DNA of 12,561 nucleotides from positions 4,721-17,281 of the forward strand of contig MPNW01001111.1 of the NCBI GenBank assembly GCA_011800805.1, written 5' to 3'. The notes under the pieces were generated by a model that saw only the letters and a list, made by a program, of their open reading frames with translations, searched no databases and had not been told where the DNA came from. This document shows positions 1 to 8,043 of the stretch, in pieces. This DNA is from Hirudo medicinalis. Lineage: Eukaryota; Annelida; Clitellata; Hirudinida; Hirudinidae. The position numbers and the translations under genes are program-made. How positions within the stretch are numbered: position 1 is the stretch's first letter; the number at the start of each line of letters is the position of its first letter.

Positions 1-959
1 GCTCAATATACATGTACGCCGATTATATATTTGGATTTATTCAGTAAATATTCAGTTAACAAGAGGGTGGTATTACCTGTATGTATCATACTTATGCAAT
101 CCCAGTGGTCAGTTAAAATCCTAGAGGACCACATGTCTTGCCATCTAAATGTAGGAAGAGGTGTCGAAAAGAGCTCATTGGGGCTGTCCATAAATGTCAA
201 ATTGTCTTGTAAATTATAAGCGATTATTCTAAAGTAGTCGCCTTGTGAAGTCGACCTTAATGAAGAGACATACGAAACGATCGCAATACTAAACCTGCGA
301 TTCAAACCAAAATACACCACGGTTATTAAATGGCACGAGCATATCTCGACAGGAACTTTGCGGGAGAGTAGTGAATCCTTCTCATTGTTATGAGATGATT
401 GTGTTCCAGCATGGTCTAATGCTAAGACCTAGGCAACATTGCTTGTTCTAGGCTAAGACGTCAGCCTCCAACGATTGCAGCACCTTTCCGAACCCCAAGT
501 GCGGGAGCATCCTCCTATTCATCCAGACGTAATGGTCTCTAATCTACCATAACAGCAACCATAATTTTTTATTGTCATGATAGGGTTCGTGACGTTTGAT
601 TTCGATGCTGGGTTGTTTCTGAGTTGTTGTGATTTCATCGCGCTTGCTTTTCATGTTGTACTTGGTGATGATAATGATGACGAAATTAATAAGTAGAGTT
701 AATTACGCCGCCGGAAACATGTCTTCCCCGATGTCAGATAAACCTGCACTAAGTTGAATTTCCTCCTTTGTGAGAACTGTTTTGTAGGTTTACAAGCCGA
801 TTCGTTTTCGAAACTTTGTGTGATTTAATTTGATTGAGTTGAAAGTCTATCTTTAGTTGCTCTAAAAATTAAACAAAGCTACTGTTTTCACAAATTTACT
901 TATTCGTAAGTCGAACTGAAGTTTCATTTAGTTGCATTATCCTTAATATACTTTATTAT
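1..959. other. Non-coding or unassigned DNA
   Basis: Composition is mixed, with a more GC-balanced stretch at about 340-560. A minus-strand frame of 105 codons at 3-320 has no recognisable domain and no supporting signal. An 8-bp direct repeat GCTAAGAC (about 421-428 and 453-460) flanks a short segment. No tRNA, SINE or protein homology is recognised. Confidence 0.5.
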
Positions 960-2249
960 ATTATATTGTAATTATATGCAGGAACGACATCCCATCCCAT
1001 CGCTCAAGAAATTTGGTCCGAATAGCTATTAACTTGGACAACATCTTCCGCTGAATGTGACTAAAATAGCATCATTCACAAGGAAGTGATTGCATTCCAG
1101 TAAATTGTGAGGATCCTCTTAAAATACCACGATCCATCCACAAATCAAACAACGAGGAGAGGCTTTTTGGCTCACTAATGCATCGCGCTCCTCGGGAATG
1201 CTAAACATTTTCAGTCAGAGACACATCTTCACCTGGAGGCGCAGTAACCAGCCAAGCAAGCTTGGTGTACCGGGACTAGTGTTCTTATCACTCCTCCATC
1301 TCCGCGAGATAACATCCACTGTCGGCTTTGATAGGAAACTAAGTAAGATTGTGATTAATAATCAGAACTGCCTACGTGACTAAATCCGTATTACAGCGCT
1401 ACATGATCATCACTGTACTATGTACTGAGAGGCCAAATTTCAGGATCTCTTAAAACCATCGATCCATTGTTCCACCTCTCATTCCCGGTTGTGCATGTCA
1501 GTTGATGTTGACTGAATTAACAGGCCATCCTGATGAAATGATAAACCTCCCTTCCACAGAGATTTGTTGTGGAAAATAAGTGTGTTTCCCTGCAGCTGTT
1601 TGCAAGTCGTAACATAATTAATGTGTCTTTGTAATGTCATCCTGTTATTAACGGCTAAACGTAATCGTCGATTGTATGGCAACAAGAGTAGATGCTCAAT
1701 TTAGATCACAACGTATCGCTTGGAAACACGAGTTCAACGATTGCAATCATCAATTTGAATCCAGCAGCTGTCAATGTTAATTACTTTGTTTGTTACAAAT
1801 CATTCCGCTTCCTTTATTAACCCACCTATAGCCATTAACTTTTAATCACTACTGTCTTTGAAGACCCAGTCTTGGATCATCTCAGATCTTAGGCTTACAT
1901 TCTTCATCCGGCGAATGATTTTTTTTTAGCCAAGATTCATGAGGACTTTTGATCCATTTTTCGGAAGACTAATTGACAAGTTAATTGATTGAACCACGGG
2001 GTTGTAGAAAAACAATGAAACTAGTTTTAAGAACTTTTCAAAATATATCCACATCCTCTACTCACTTCGAGGAAGTAATTCCAAATTTCACAAAAAGGAG
2101 CTTGGAAGGTTGACAGTATCACATAAAACACGAAACATCAACAAATGTTGTCAACAAAAAATCTGTATCCATTGCAGATGACAATCGAAAGTTGCTCCAC
2201 TTGGTTGGCATTTCCAGCTAAGAAAACTTTTGTAATTTTGATATCGACT
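960..2249. other. Non-coding DNA with a diverged direct-repeat pair
   Basis: No frame here has recognisable protein similarity. Related ~30-bp motifs at 1110-1140 and 1442-1474 share AGGATC, TCTTAAAA and CGATCCAT in the same order. A 7-bp inverted repeat, CGAGGAG (1152-1158) with CTCCTCG (1189-1195), lies between them. Confidence 0.45.
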
Positions 2250-2251
2250 TG

Positions 2252-2270
2252 CACACACACGCGCACACAC
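2252..2270. repeat. Short CA dinucleotide run with CG interruption
   Basis: Two short CACACAC blocks are separated by GCG. It lies in AT-rich non-coding DNA. Confidence 0.85.
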
Positions 2271-2722
2271 ATGCGAGACATGAAGACATATAAAATAAAT
2301 AAAATCTCACAAAAATTATTCCTAGGTAAAACTTGAGATATCTGGCGTAATTGCATGAGAACAACAAAGGTAACAAAAACCGATTTGGAGCAGGTCAGTT
2401 GAAAGGTCAACGTGTGAGATTACTACCAAGAGAACTACCGAGTTCAAAGGTTGCTGAGATCTGTTCACTCAAAATAAAAAAGCGAAAAAATGAAAAATTT
2501 CAGCTGAGAAAAATTATTAATTATTTACAATTGGACGAAAAATGCAAAAACTCTGAACGAATAAATAATTTCACACAAACGGAGTAAAAAGCTACTAAAA
2601 GATCACGCAAATTTGTTTGATTTTTACACATTTTGAAACAAATTGCAAACTCTTTTAAAGACTAGATAGAATGGGATTTGAAATAATTACAACGACATTG
2701 CAACGATCAAGTGCCTTGCCAT

Positions 2723-2728
2723 TTTAAT
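2723..2728 (-). terminator. Candidate poly(A) signal ATTAAA of the zinc-finger gene
   Basis: The minus strand reads ATTAAA here, about 147 nt after the TAA stop. I found no AATAAA on the minus strand between the stop and this site; the nearest one I noticed is far downstream at 1813-1818. The short 3' UTR is an inference. Confidence 0.4.
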
Positions 2729-2874
2729 CGAAACAACACAAATTTATCTCCTAATTCTGACCTCAATTCTGCCTTACAAATGTAAAGGTTTTTTGCTTCA
2801 AAATATGCTGCACAATTTTTAGAACAATTATTAAAGACGTCGCATAGCTGAAGGTAGGAAGGATGAAAAAAAGC

Positions 2875-5800
2875 TTAAAAAACTAAATTCTGAAAATTAT
2901 TTGAGGCTCCGAGGTTGATGAGCTGAGAATCAGTCATGACCGTAAGGGGAGTGTTAGCGTCCCTGACCATTTCCTGGGTGACGCCAATGTGCTGGGTGTC
3001 ATTCAGGGTCTCCTCACTGAGTAGGTTATCATTTTTTGATGTCTCCATAGATTCGTCCATGTGGCTGTCAGATGCAGTAGCATACAAAATTCCAATGTCG
3101 TTGCCAGAGTTTGGAGAGTCCTCCACACCGTTTACCAGGCCATTCTCGTTGGCGGAGGCCAAAGTGAAGTTCAGGAGCGAATTCTGGTCCAATGTTAGGT
3201 TGGTCAAGTTGATGAAACTTTGACCAGTAGTTGAGATATCTGACATGCTGGTTGCGAAGATACTGTTCTTCATGTCTTCTGAGGCTAAGTTCAAATCCAG
3301 ACCATCCAAGTTGTTGCCGTCGTGGCTGGTGATCACCTGGATGCCATCGAAAATACTGCTGAGGCCATTTGCGTGGCTGAAGTTCGAAGAATGAAGGTTG
3401 CTGGTGGCTTGCAGGTTCAACTTCAGGTTGTTCAAGAGGGCGGTTTTCTGGGCCTCAGTGAACAGTGACGAGGTACTGTTGATTTGGAGGATGTCACTGA
3501 GAGTCGTTGTCGGGGTCTGGAGAGAGTTGCTTCCTGACAAAGAGGCAAAAACTTGGTGGATGTTTGGAACCTGAGCAGCAATCGAGGAAGGCGATTGTTG
3601 ATTCGAGAGAGTAAATTCACCATCATCTGTCAGCGAAAGTTGAGGAAGAGCAGCATTCGATGCCGATGCATCTTGACGCCTCTGCTGAGTCACTGCCGCC
3701 AGAAGGCTTCGGGCACTAGGAAGACTGGCAGCCAATAATTGGGCCGTGGTAGGAAGGGTGTTGGTATTGTGCTCCTCTTGTTCATTCAGACGCGACGAGG
3801 CAGCTAAGGACGACGCTATGGCAGCAGCAGCGGCAGTGACGACTGAGGCGGCGTTGGCGGAAGTAATAGAGGAGTTGGAATGGGCGGCGTTGTGGATCCT
3901 CATGTGCACGTTGAGGTTGCTGTTCTGAGTGAACTGCTTGTTGCAGTGAGGGCAACTGAAAGGTCTGGCAGCCGTGTGGATGCGCATGTGGGCGTTCAAT
4001 CCAATGTTCTTGGCGAACTTCTTGCCGCAGTGTTGACAGGTGTACGGCTTATCCCCGCTATGGATCTTGAGATGATGGACTAGACTGCTATTTCTGCTGA
4101 ACTGTTTATTACAGTGGTTACAGTTGAAAGGACGTTCCCCCGTGTGCAGTCTCAGGTGATCCTTGAGGCTGCTGTTCTGGGTAAATTGCTTCTGGCATTC
4201 CGGGCACTCGTAAGGTTTGTCACCACTGTGGCTGCGAAGGTGGTGATTGAGACTGCTGTTTCTCGTGAACTGCTTTGGACAGAACAGACAGTGAAAAGGA
4301 CGATGGGAGGCGTGAACTCGCATGTGGGCGTTGAGGCTGATGTGGCGCGCAAACTGCTTGCCGCAGTGGGAGCAGGTGAAGAGCTTACCATCACTGTGGA
4401 CCTTCATGTGATGCGTGAGGCTGCTGTTCCTTGTGAACTGCTTGCCACAGTGATCACATCGGAAAGGCTTCTCTCCTGAGTGGTTGCGCATGTGGTGAGT
4501 AAGGCTGCTATTTCTTGTAAACTGCTTACTGCATTGGGGACAACTGAAGGCTTTTTGGACGGTATGGACTTTCATATGATCAATTAGGTTGCAGTTCTGG
4601 GTAAACTGTTGATTGCATTCAGGGCACACGTAGGGTTTGTTGGCGGTCAGAATTCCGCTGATAGTGGCCGGAGAGACCCCGTTGTGTTCTCCATGCTGGT
4701 GGCTCTGTAAAACCGACGCAAGGCTGCTATTGCCATTCGCCAGAGAATTTATGATTGCAGTTCTTAAGTTAGAGTTGACCACTGAGCTGTTGACACTAGA
4801 GGTTATCGTGCTATTCATAGGAGACTTAGATCCGTTTATATCTGGAGAACGTTCAGCGGATTTCAAAGTTTCTCCAGTTCCGTTCATTTGAGCACCGGGA
4901 TTCATTGACAGGCCGTCTGCCATCTGCTCTGATTCGCTGGACTTTTTGTCACACTGAGGGCATAGAGGAGCCCTATCTGTACCCTTCAATTGGGAAATTA
5001 GATTGGCGTTCTGCACGAAGGTTTTGTGGCACTGAGAGCATTTGAAGGATTTTTGGCCGTTGTGAATTCGCATGTGTATCTTGAGGTTGCCGAATTTGGA
5101 AAACTGTTTCTGGCACTGCTGACATGTGAATGGCTTTGCACCAACGTGTATCCTCATGTGAGCATTCAGACTGACGCTTTGATTAAACTGACGACTGCAG
5201 TGCTGGCAGGTAAAAATCTTCTCTCCGTTTGGTCCAACGCTGCAAGTACTTCCACCCGAAGTTGTCGTGGTTGTCGTGGTGAGAGGAGTGTTGTTTTTGG
5301 AAACGGTTTCCATGTTCTGATTCTGCTGCAGGAACAGATTGGCAGCCGAGGAGTCGTTTCCGCTTTGGAATCCTGCCGCCTGTTGCAGCTGTTGGAGGCT
5401 GATGGTTTCAGAAGGATTCTGATGGAGAACTTGAGCACCTGTGAGGCCGAGAAGAATTTCTTGGGGTATGTTCACGAAGCCGTTGTTGGTTCCGCTACTG
5501 TTGTTCAAAATGTTCTGCAGTGCTCCACCGTCGTTCTTTATGAAAACATTGCCTAACTGACCGAGATTGGCCAGGTTGACTCCATCTAAAGTTGTCAGTT
5601 CGACTTTCGGCATGACGTAACTGGGAGGCAGATTCATACTAGAATTGAAGTTAGTTCCAGACTGGAGTCCTGTATTCAGGCAGTTCTGCAAGTTGATGTT
5701 AGATAAAGTTGCTCCTGGCTGAACAAATCCATTCATTCCGTTTTGGAAGATGAGATTGTTGTTGATGATTTGATTTCCAGCTCCGATGAGGTTGTTTGTC

Positions 5801-7026
5801 TGCAAAAGTCCTGCAGTATTGCAAACCTGAAGTCCATTGGCACCGGGTTCTGGTTTGACAGCATTCGAAGACTGCCTCAGAGTTGTCGTAGGGCAGTTTT
5901 GAACGCCCAAATTGCTGATGCAGAGCTGATTGCCAATGTTGCTGAGGACGTACGTTTGGATGCCCATGGAGTTAAGATTTTGTGGAAGACCGAGATTCTG
6001 TTGGGTGGAGCACGTTTGGTCCGCAAAGTTTCCGATGCATGGAATCGAGTTTTGGTTGTTATTGTTATTGGACTGGGTCTGCACAACATTGAATCCGAGG
6101 CTATTGTTGATCGCTTTCTGGAGTTCAGATTGTTGGAAGGCAAGACCTCCAATGTATATTTCCATGTTGTTGTTTGCCTGTGATTGGCTGGGCATGGACT
6201 GCTGAATGGTGTAACAATTAGAAGCATTTTTAACATCAATGGAAATATTCGACTCATTCCCTGACAGAGAGTAACAGTTGATTGCATTTTGTACGTCCAT
6301 GGAATTTGAGGCCAGAGTTTCAGACATTGTGCCTGCATTCAATCCACAGTTCAAACCGTTAATAACGCTTTGTAAGTCGGAGTTGCCCACATCCAAAGAT
6401 GTGTGGATCTCAATGCCATTGCCGACGTCTGCGAGGGTGTAGCCCAAGTTTGCCAAGGCACTCTGAAGATCAATCCCTCCCGATGAGGATAAATAATCAG
6501 AACCACCGATAGAAAAATTTCCAATGGCCAGTTGTCCTATTTCATTGGCTGTCAGACACCCTCCCAGATTGGCGATGGCTTTTTGAATCTCAATTCCAGC
6601 TCCAGAGTCCTGGCAGTAGTTGCCGACATTGATATGGATGATGTTATTTTGGCCACCATCGTCTGCTTCCATGGAAAGACCACAACCGTCGGAATTTGAG
6701 TCGTTGACTGTCACTCCAATGCTTGATCCTGAGAGATTCCCAACGAGACCGAGCGATCCTGCGTTATTGAGTTCAGACTGCATGTTATCGAAGTCTCCAC
6801 AAGAGGGCATGACCAGACTGTTCAAGGTACTTCTCTGCATCTCCATACCCCCAGGACACTGCTTCAGAACCGACCCGAGGTCCTCTCCCGCATCTACGGA
6901 ACCGTCGGCCAAGGTCTGTTCGGTCACGAGACCGTCTCCCACCATGTTGTTGTTGTTGGCTGTCGTCGATGACGTCACGATTTCCTCAGATGAACTGGGG
7001 GACGGGGTGGAGAAGTCGACCTCCAT
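2875..7026 (-). CDS. Multi-C2H2 zinc-finger protein, probable transcription factor, single exon, 1383 aa
   Basis: Probable nuclear sequence-specific DNA-binding regulator. Residues 1-600 are Asn-rich and nearly free of Lys/Arg; residues 142-311 carry a degenerate repeat, and VKPEP at 390-394 fits a SUMO site. Canonical C-x2-C-x12-H-x3-H fingers start at Cys607, Cys635, Cys801, Cys829, Cys857, Cys885, Cys913, Cys941, Cys969, Cys997 and Cys1025. A finger at Cys663/Cys666 lacks both His. Linkers such as HSGEKPF, HTGERPF and HSGDKPY are typical of DNA-binding arrays. Residues 1050-1383 are Ala/Ser/Asn-rich, then acidic with interspersed Leu/Ile/Phe. No KRAB, SCAN, BTB or ZAD domain is recognised. 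The start is the first Met after an in-frame stop at 7120-7122, with A at -3 and G at +4. The stop is TAA. No intron is needed inside the frame, though a 5' UTR intron is possible. That it is a zinc-finger protein is certain; orthology and targets are unknown. Confidence 0.94.
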   Translation of the reverse strand: MEVDFSTPSPSSSEEIVTSSTTANNNNMVGDGLVTEQTLADGSVDAGEDLGSVLKQCPGGMEMQRSTLNSLVMPSCGDFDNMQSELNNAGSLGLVGNLSGSSIGVTVNDSNSDGCGLSMEADDGGQNNIIHINVGNYCQDSGAGIEIQKAIANLGGCLTANEIGQLAIGNFSIGGSDYLSSSGGIDLQSALANLGYTLADVGNGIEIHTSLDVGNSDLQSVINGLNCGLNAGTMSETLASNSMDVQNAINCYSLSGNESNISIDVKNASNCYTIQQSMPSQSQANNNMEIYIGGLAFQQSELQKAINNSLGFNVVQTQSNNNNNQNSIPCIGNFADQTCSTQQNLGLPQNLNSMGIQTYVLSNIGNQLCISNLGVQNCPTTTLRQSSNAVKPEPGANGLQVCNTAGLLQTNNLIGAGNQIINNNLIFQNGMNGFVQPGATLSNINLQNCLNTGLQSGTNFNSSMNLPPSYVMPKVELTTLDGVNLANLGQLGNVFIKNDGGALQNILNNSSGTNNGFVNIPQEILLGLTGAQVLHQNPSETISLQQLQQAAGFQSGNDSSAANLFLQQNQNMETVSKNNTPLTTTTTTTSGGSTCSVGPNGEKIFTCQHCSRQFNQSVSLNAHMRIHVGAKPFTCQQCQKQFSKFGNLKIHMRIHNGQKSFKCSQCHKTFVQNANLISQLKGTDRAPLCPQCDKKSSESEQMADGLSMNPGAQMNGTGETLKSAERSPDINGSKSPMNSTITSSVNSSVVNSNLRTAIINSLANGNSSLASVLQSHQHGEHNGVSPATISGILTANKPYVCPECNQQFTQNCNLIDHMKVHTVQKAFSCPQCSKQFTRNSSLTHHMRNHSGEKPFRCDHCGKQFTRNSSLTHHMKVHSDGKLFTCSHCGKQFARHISLNAHMRVHASHRPFHCLFCPKQFTRNSSLNHHLRSHSGDKPYECPECQKQFTQNSSLKDHLRLHTGERPFNCNHCNKQFSRNSSLVHHLKIHSGDKPYTCQHCGKKFAKNIGLNAHMRIHTAARPFSCPHCNKQFTQNSNLNVHMRIHNAAHSNSSITSANAASVVTAAAAAIASSLAASSRLNEQEEHNTNTLPTTAQLLAASLPSARSLLAAVTQQRRQDASASNAALPQLSLTDDGEFTLSNQQSPSSIAAQVPNIHQVFASLSGSNSLQTPTTTLSDILQINSTSSLFTEAQKTALLNNLKLNLQATSNLHSSNFSHANGLSSIFDGIQVITSHDGNNLDGLDLNLASEDMKNSIFATSMSDISTTGQSFINLTNLTLDQNSLLNFTLASANENGLVNGVEDSPNSGNDIGILYATASDSHMDESMETSKNDNLLSEETLNDTQHIGVTQEMVRDANTPLTVMTDSQLINLGASNNFQNLVF
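3892..4632 (-). other. Nine-finger C-terminal C2H2 array (residues 799-1045)
   Basis: Nine uninterrupted canonical fingers. Helix residues at -1/2/3/6, read from F-x-(-1)-1-2-3-L-5-6-H, are in order: QCND, RSSH, RSSH, RISA, RSSH, QSSD, RSSH, KIGA and QSNV. Four fingers share RNSSLxHH. The SLNAH/GLNAH type recurs at fingers 4 and 8 of this block, which hints at an ancient four-finger duplication. Such arrays normally bind DNA with about 3 bp per finger; the actual target is not inferred here. Confidence 0.95.
4942..5214 (-). other. N-terminal finger cluster: two intact C2H2 fingers plus a degenerate third (residues 605-695)
   Basis: Finger 1 (Cys607, Cys610, His623, His627) and finger 2 (Cys635, Cys638, His651, His655) are intact. 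The third has Cys663/Cys666 and the normal Phe and Leu positions. However, Gln679 (codon CAA) and Thr683 stand where the two His should be. A second CxxC (Cys689, Cys692) follows 22 residues after Cys666. It may be a dead finger or a four-Cys zinc site. A spacer of about 105 residues rich in Ser, Asn and Gly separates this cluster from the nine-finger block. Confidence 0.9.
6094..6603 (-). repeat. Degenerate protein repeat in the N-terminal half (residues 142-311)
   Basis: The segments GIEIQKAIANLGG (144-156), GIDLQSALANLGY (184-196), GIEIHTSL (204-211), MDVQNAINCY (243-252), IDVKNASNCY (263-272) and ELQKAINNSLG (301-311) align to one pattern. Weaker cousins occur at 444-454 (INLQNCLNTGL) and 502-510 (ALQNILNNS). 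Spacing is irregular, about 20 to 40 residues. I do not recognise the unit as a named domain. It may form short amphipathic helices. Confidence 0.6.
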
Positions 7027-7703
7027 TTTGAAGAATGTGATTGGTTGGAGATTATTTTTCAGTGGGGTGTCATCTTGCGAGAGGTTTTTAAATTGTCGGT
7101 GTATTTTTCCACAAGAGAATTAGGCGGCTTTGTTTTCCTGCAATTAAATGTTTTAATTATCTACAAGATTGTTCGTCATCTACGTCTTAAATCACTTTTA
7201 AGAGAGAATAAATTTAAAATGAATTTAATGTTTGTTGTAATATTAGTGAAATTTATTTTAATTTGAATTACGATAAATATAATTTATTCAAGAAAATATG
7301 CAACTTTAACAAATAACGAGTTTCACAGTCAGCATAGAAATACCCGTTCAAAATGTTAATAAATGTATGAAATAATAATTACAATTTAAACGTAAAAACT
7401 TTAATAAATAATTATTCAATAGTTATTTATTTTGAACCATTATAATTTTATAACTTATAATTTTTCATAATTAATTTTACAAATGAATACATATTTACGC
7501 ATAATTATTATCAAAATAATGTTAGTAAGTATAAATACTAATAACAACTGTAAATATTACTGAAATTATGGCTAGTGGCGTGTAATATAATTATTACCTT
7601 GTAATTATTACGACATTTATGCGATGCGTTGATAACTGATGAAAACTGATAAGGCATCATCCACTGCTCAGCAAACAAACAATTTTCAAAGCCTGCCTTA
7701 TTC
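7027..7703. other. 5' flank of the zinc-finger gene
   Basis: The first ~115 bases are moderate in GC and hold the tiny uORF and a CCAAT on the minus strand (7040-7044). A minus-strand acceptor-like TTAATTGCAG ends at 7138, so a 5' UTR intron is possible. From about 7140 to 7560 the DNA is very AT-rich, with no gene or clear TATA-Inr pair. Confidence 0.4.
7059..7073 (-). other. Four-codon upstream ORF ahead of the zinc-finger start
   Basis: An ATG at 7073-7071 opens M-T-P-H and ends in TGA at 7061-7059. It lies 32 nt before the main ATG and in a different frame. If the 5' UTR includes it, it could lower translation of the main ORF. Its +4 base is A and -3 is A (CAAGATGA). Expression is unproven. 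Confidence 0.3.
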
Positions 7704-7841
7704 GTCATCCTATCATCATCACCACCAAACACCATCATTACCACAACCACCAGCATCATCATGATCATCATCACCATCATCACCATCATCATCATCGTCG
7801 TCGTCGTCATGGTCGTGGTCGTAGTCATCGCCACTGTCACC
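7704..7841. repeat. Imperfect ATC/ACC/GTC trinucleotide array
   Basis: Runs of CATCAT and CACCAT switch to TCGTCGTCG near 7796-7808 and then decay. The long open frames across it are a by-product of the triplet repeat. Confidence 0.9.
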
Positions 7842-7989
7842 AAAGCAGTTAATAAAAATTTGTCATAATTTATGTAAAAATGCCAAATAAATAAAATGTT
7901 ATTATTTATAAATATATATTTTATAATAAAACGATATTGAAATTATATACGATAAACAATTGAACATGGTAGGTCTACCGACACACGAT

Positions 7990-8043
7990 GTGAGATGTGA
8001 TGTTGTTCATGTTGTTGAAACATGAACATGCTCATCATCTCAC
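7990..8043. repeat. Imperfect inverted repeat, stem about 22 bp
   Basis: The left arm (7990-8013) starts GTGAGATG and ends TGTTCATGTT. The right arm (8019-8043) starts AACATGAACA and ends CATCTCAC. The outer 8 bp and inner 10 bp pair perfectly; a 1-base offset and 2 or 3 mismatches lie between. The loop is 5 nt. Overlapping alternative pairs also exist: CATGTTGTTG (8009-8018) with CGACAACATG (8043-8052), and CTCAT (8031-8035) with ATGAG (8050-8054). It may be a structured RNA, a cruciform or a small MITE remnant. Confidence 0.75.

Noticed and set aside
3..320. 105-codon minus-strand frame at the left edge
   Set aside because: No recognisable domain, no poly(A) or promoter signal, and a length possible by chance in this DNA.
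421..460. GCTAAGAC direct repeat as a target-site duplication
   Set aside because: The enclosed segment is only about 24 bp with no element features.
2351..2587. 78-codon + strand frame, Lys-rich
   Set aside because: AT-rich chance frame with no domain and no context.
3286..3426. Plant EAR repression motif call for LxLxL
   Set aside because: EAR is a plant co-repressor motif; in this animal protein only a generic Leu-rich motif can be claimed.
2936..7123. Several + strand open frames antisense to the zinc-finger gene (e.g. 5026-5556, 5743-6183, 6620-7123)
   Set aside because: They are shadows of a long coding frame with biased codons; none shows a domain, and the minus-strand frame is unmistakable.
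7538..7843. 101-codon minus-strand frame with Met/Val/Thr run
   Set aside because: The same repeat artefact from the 7704-7841 array.
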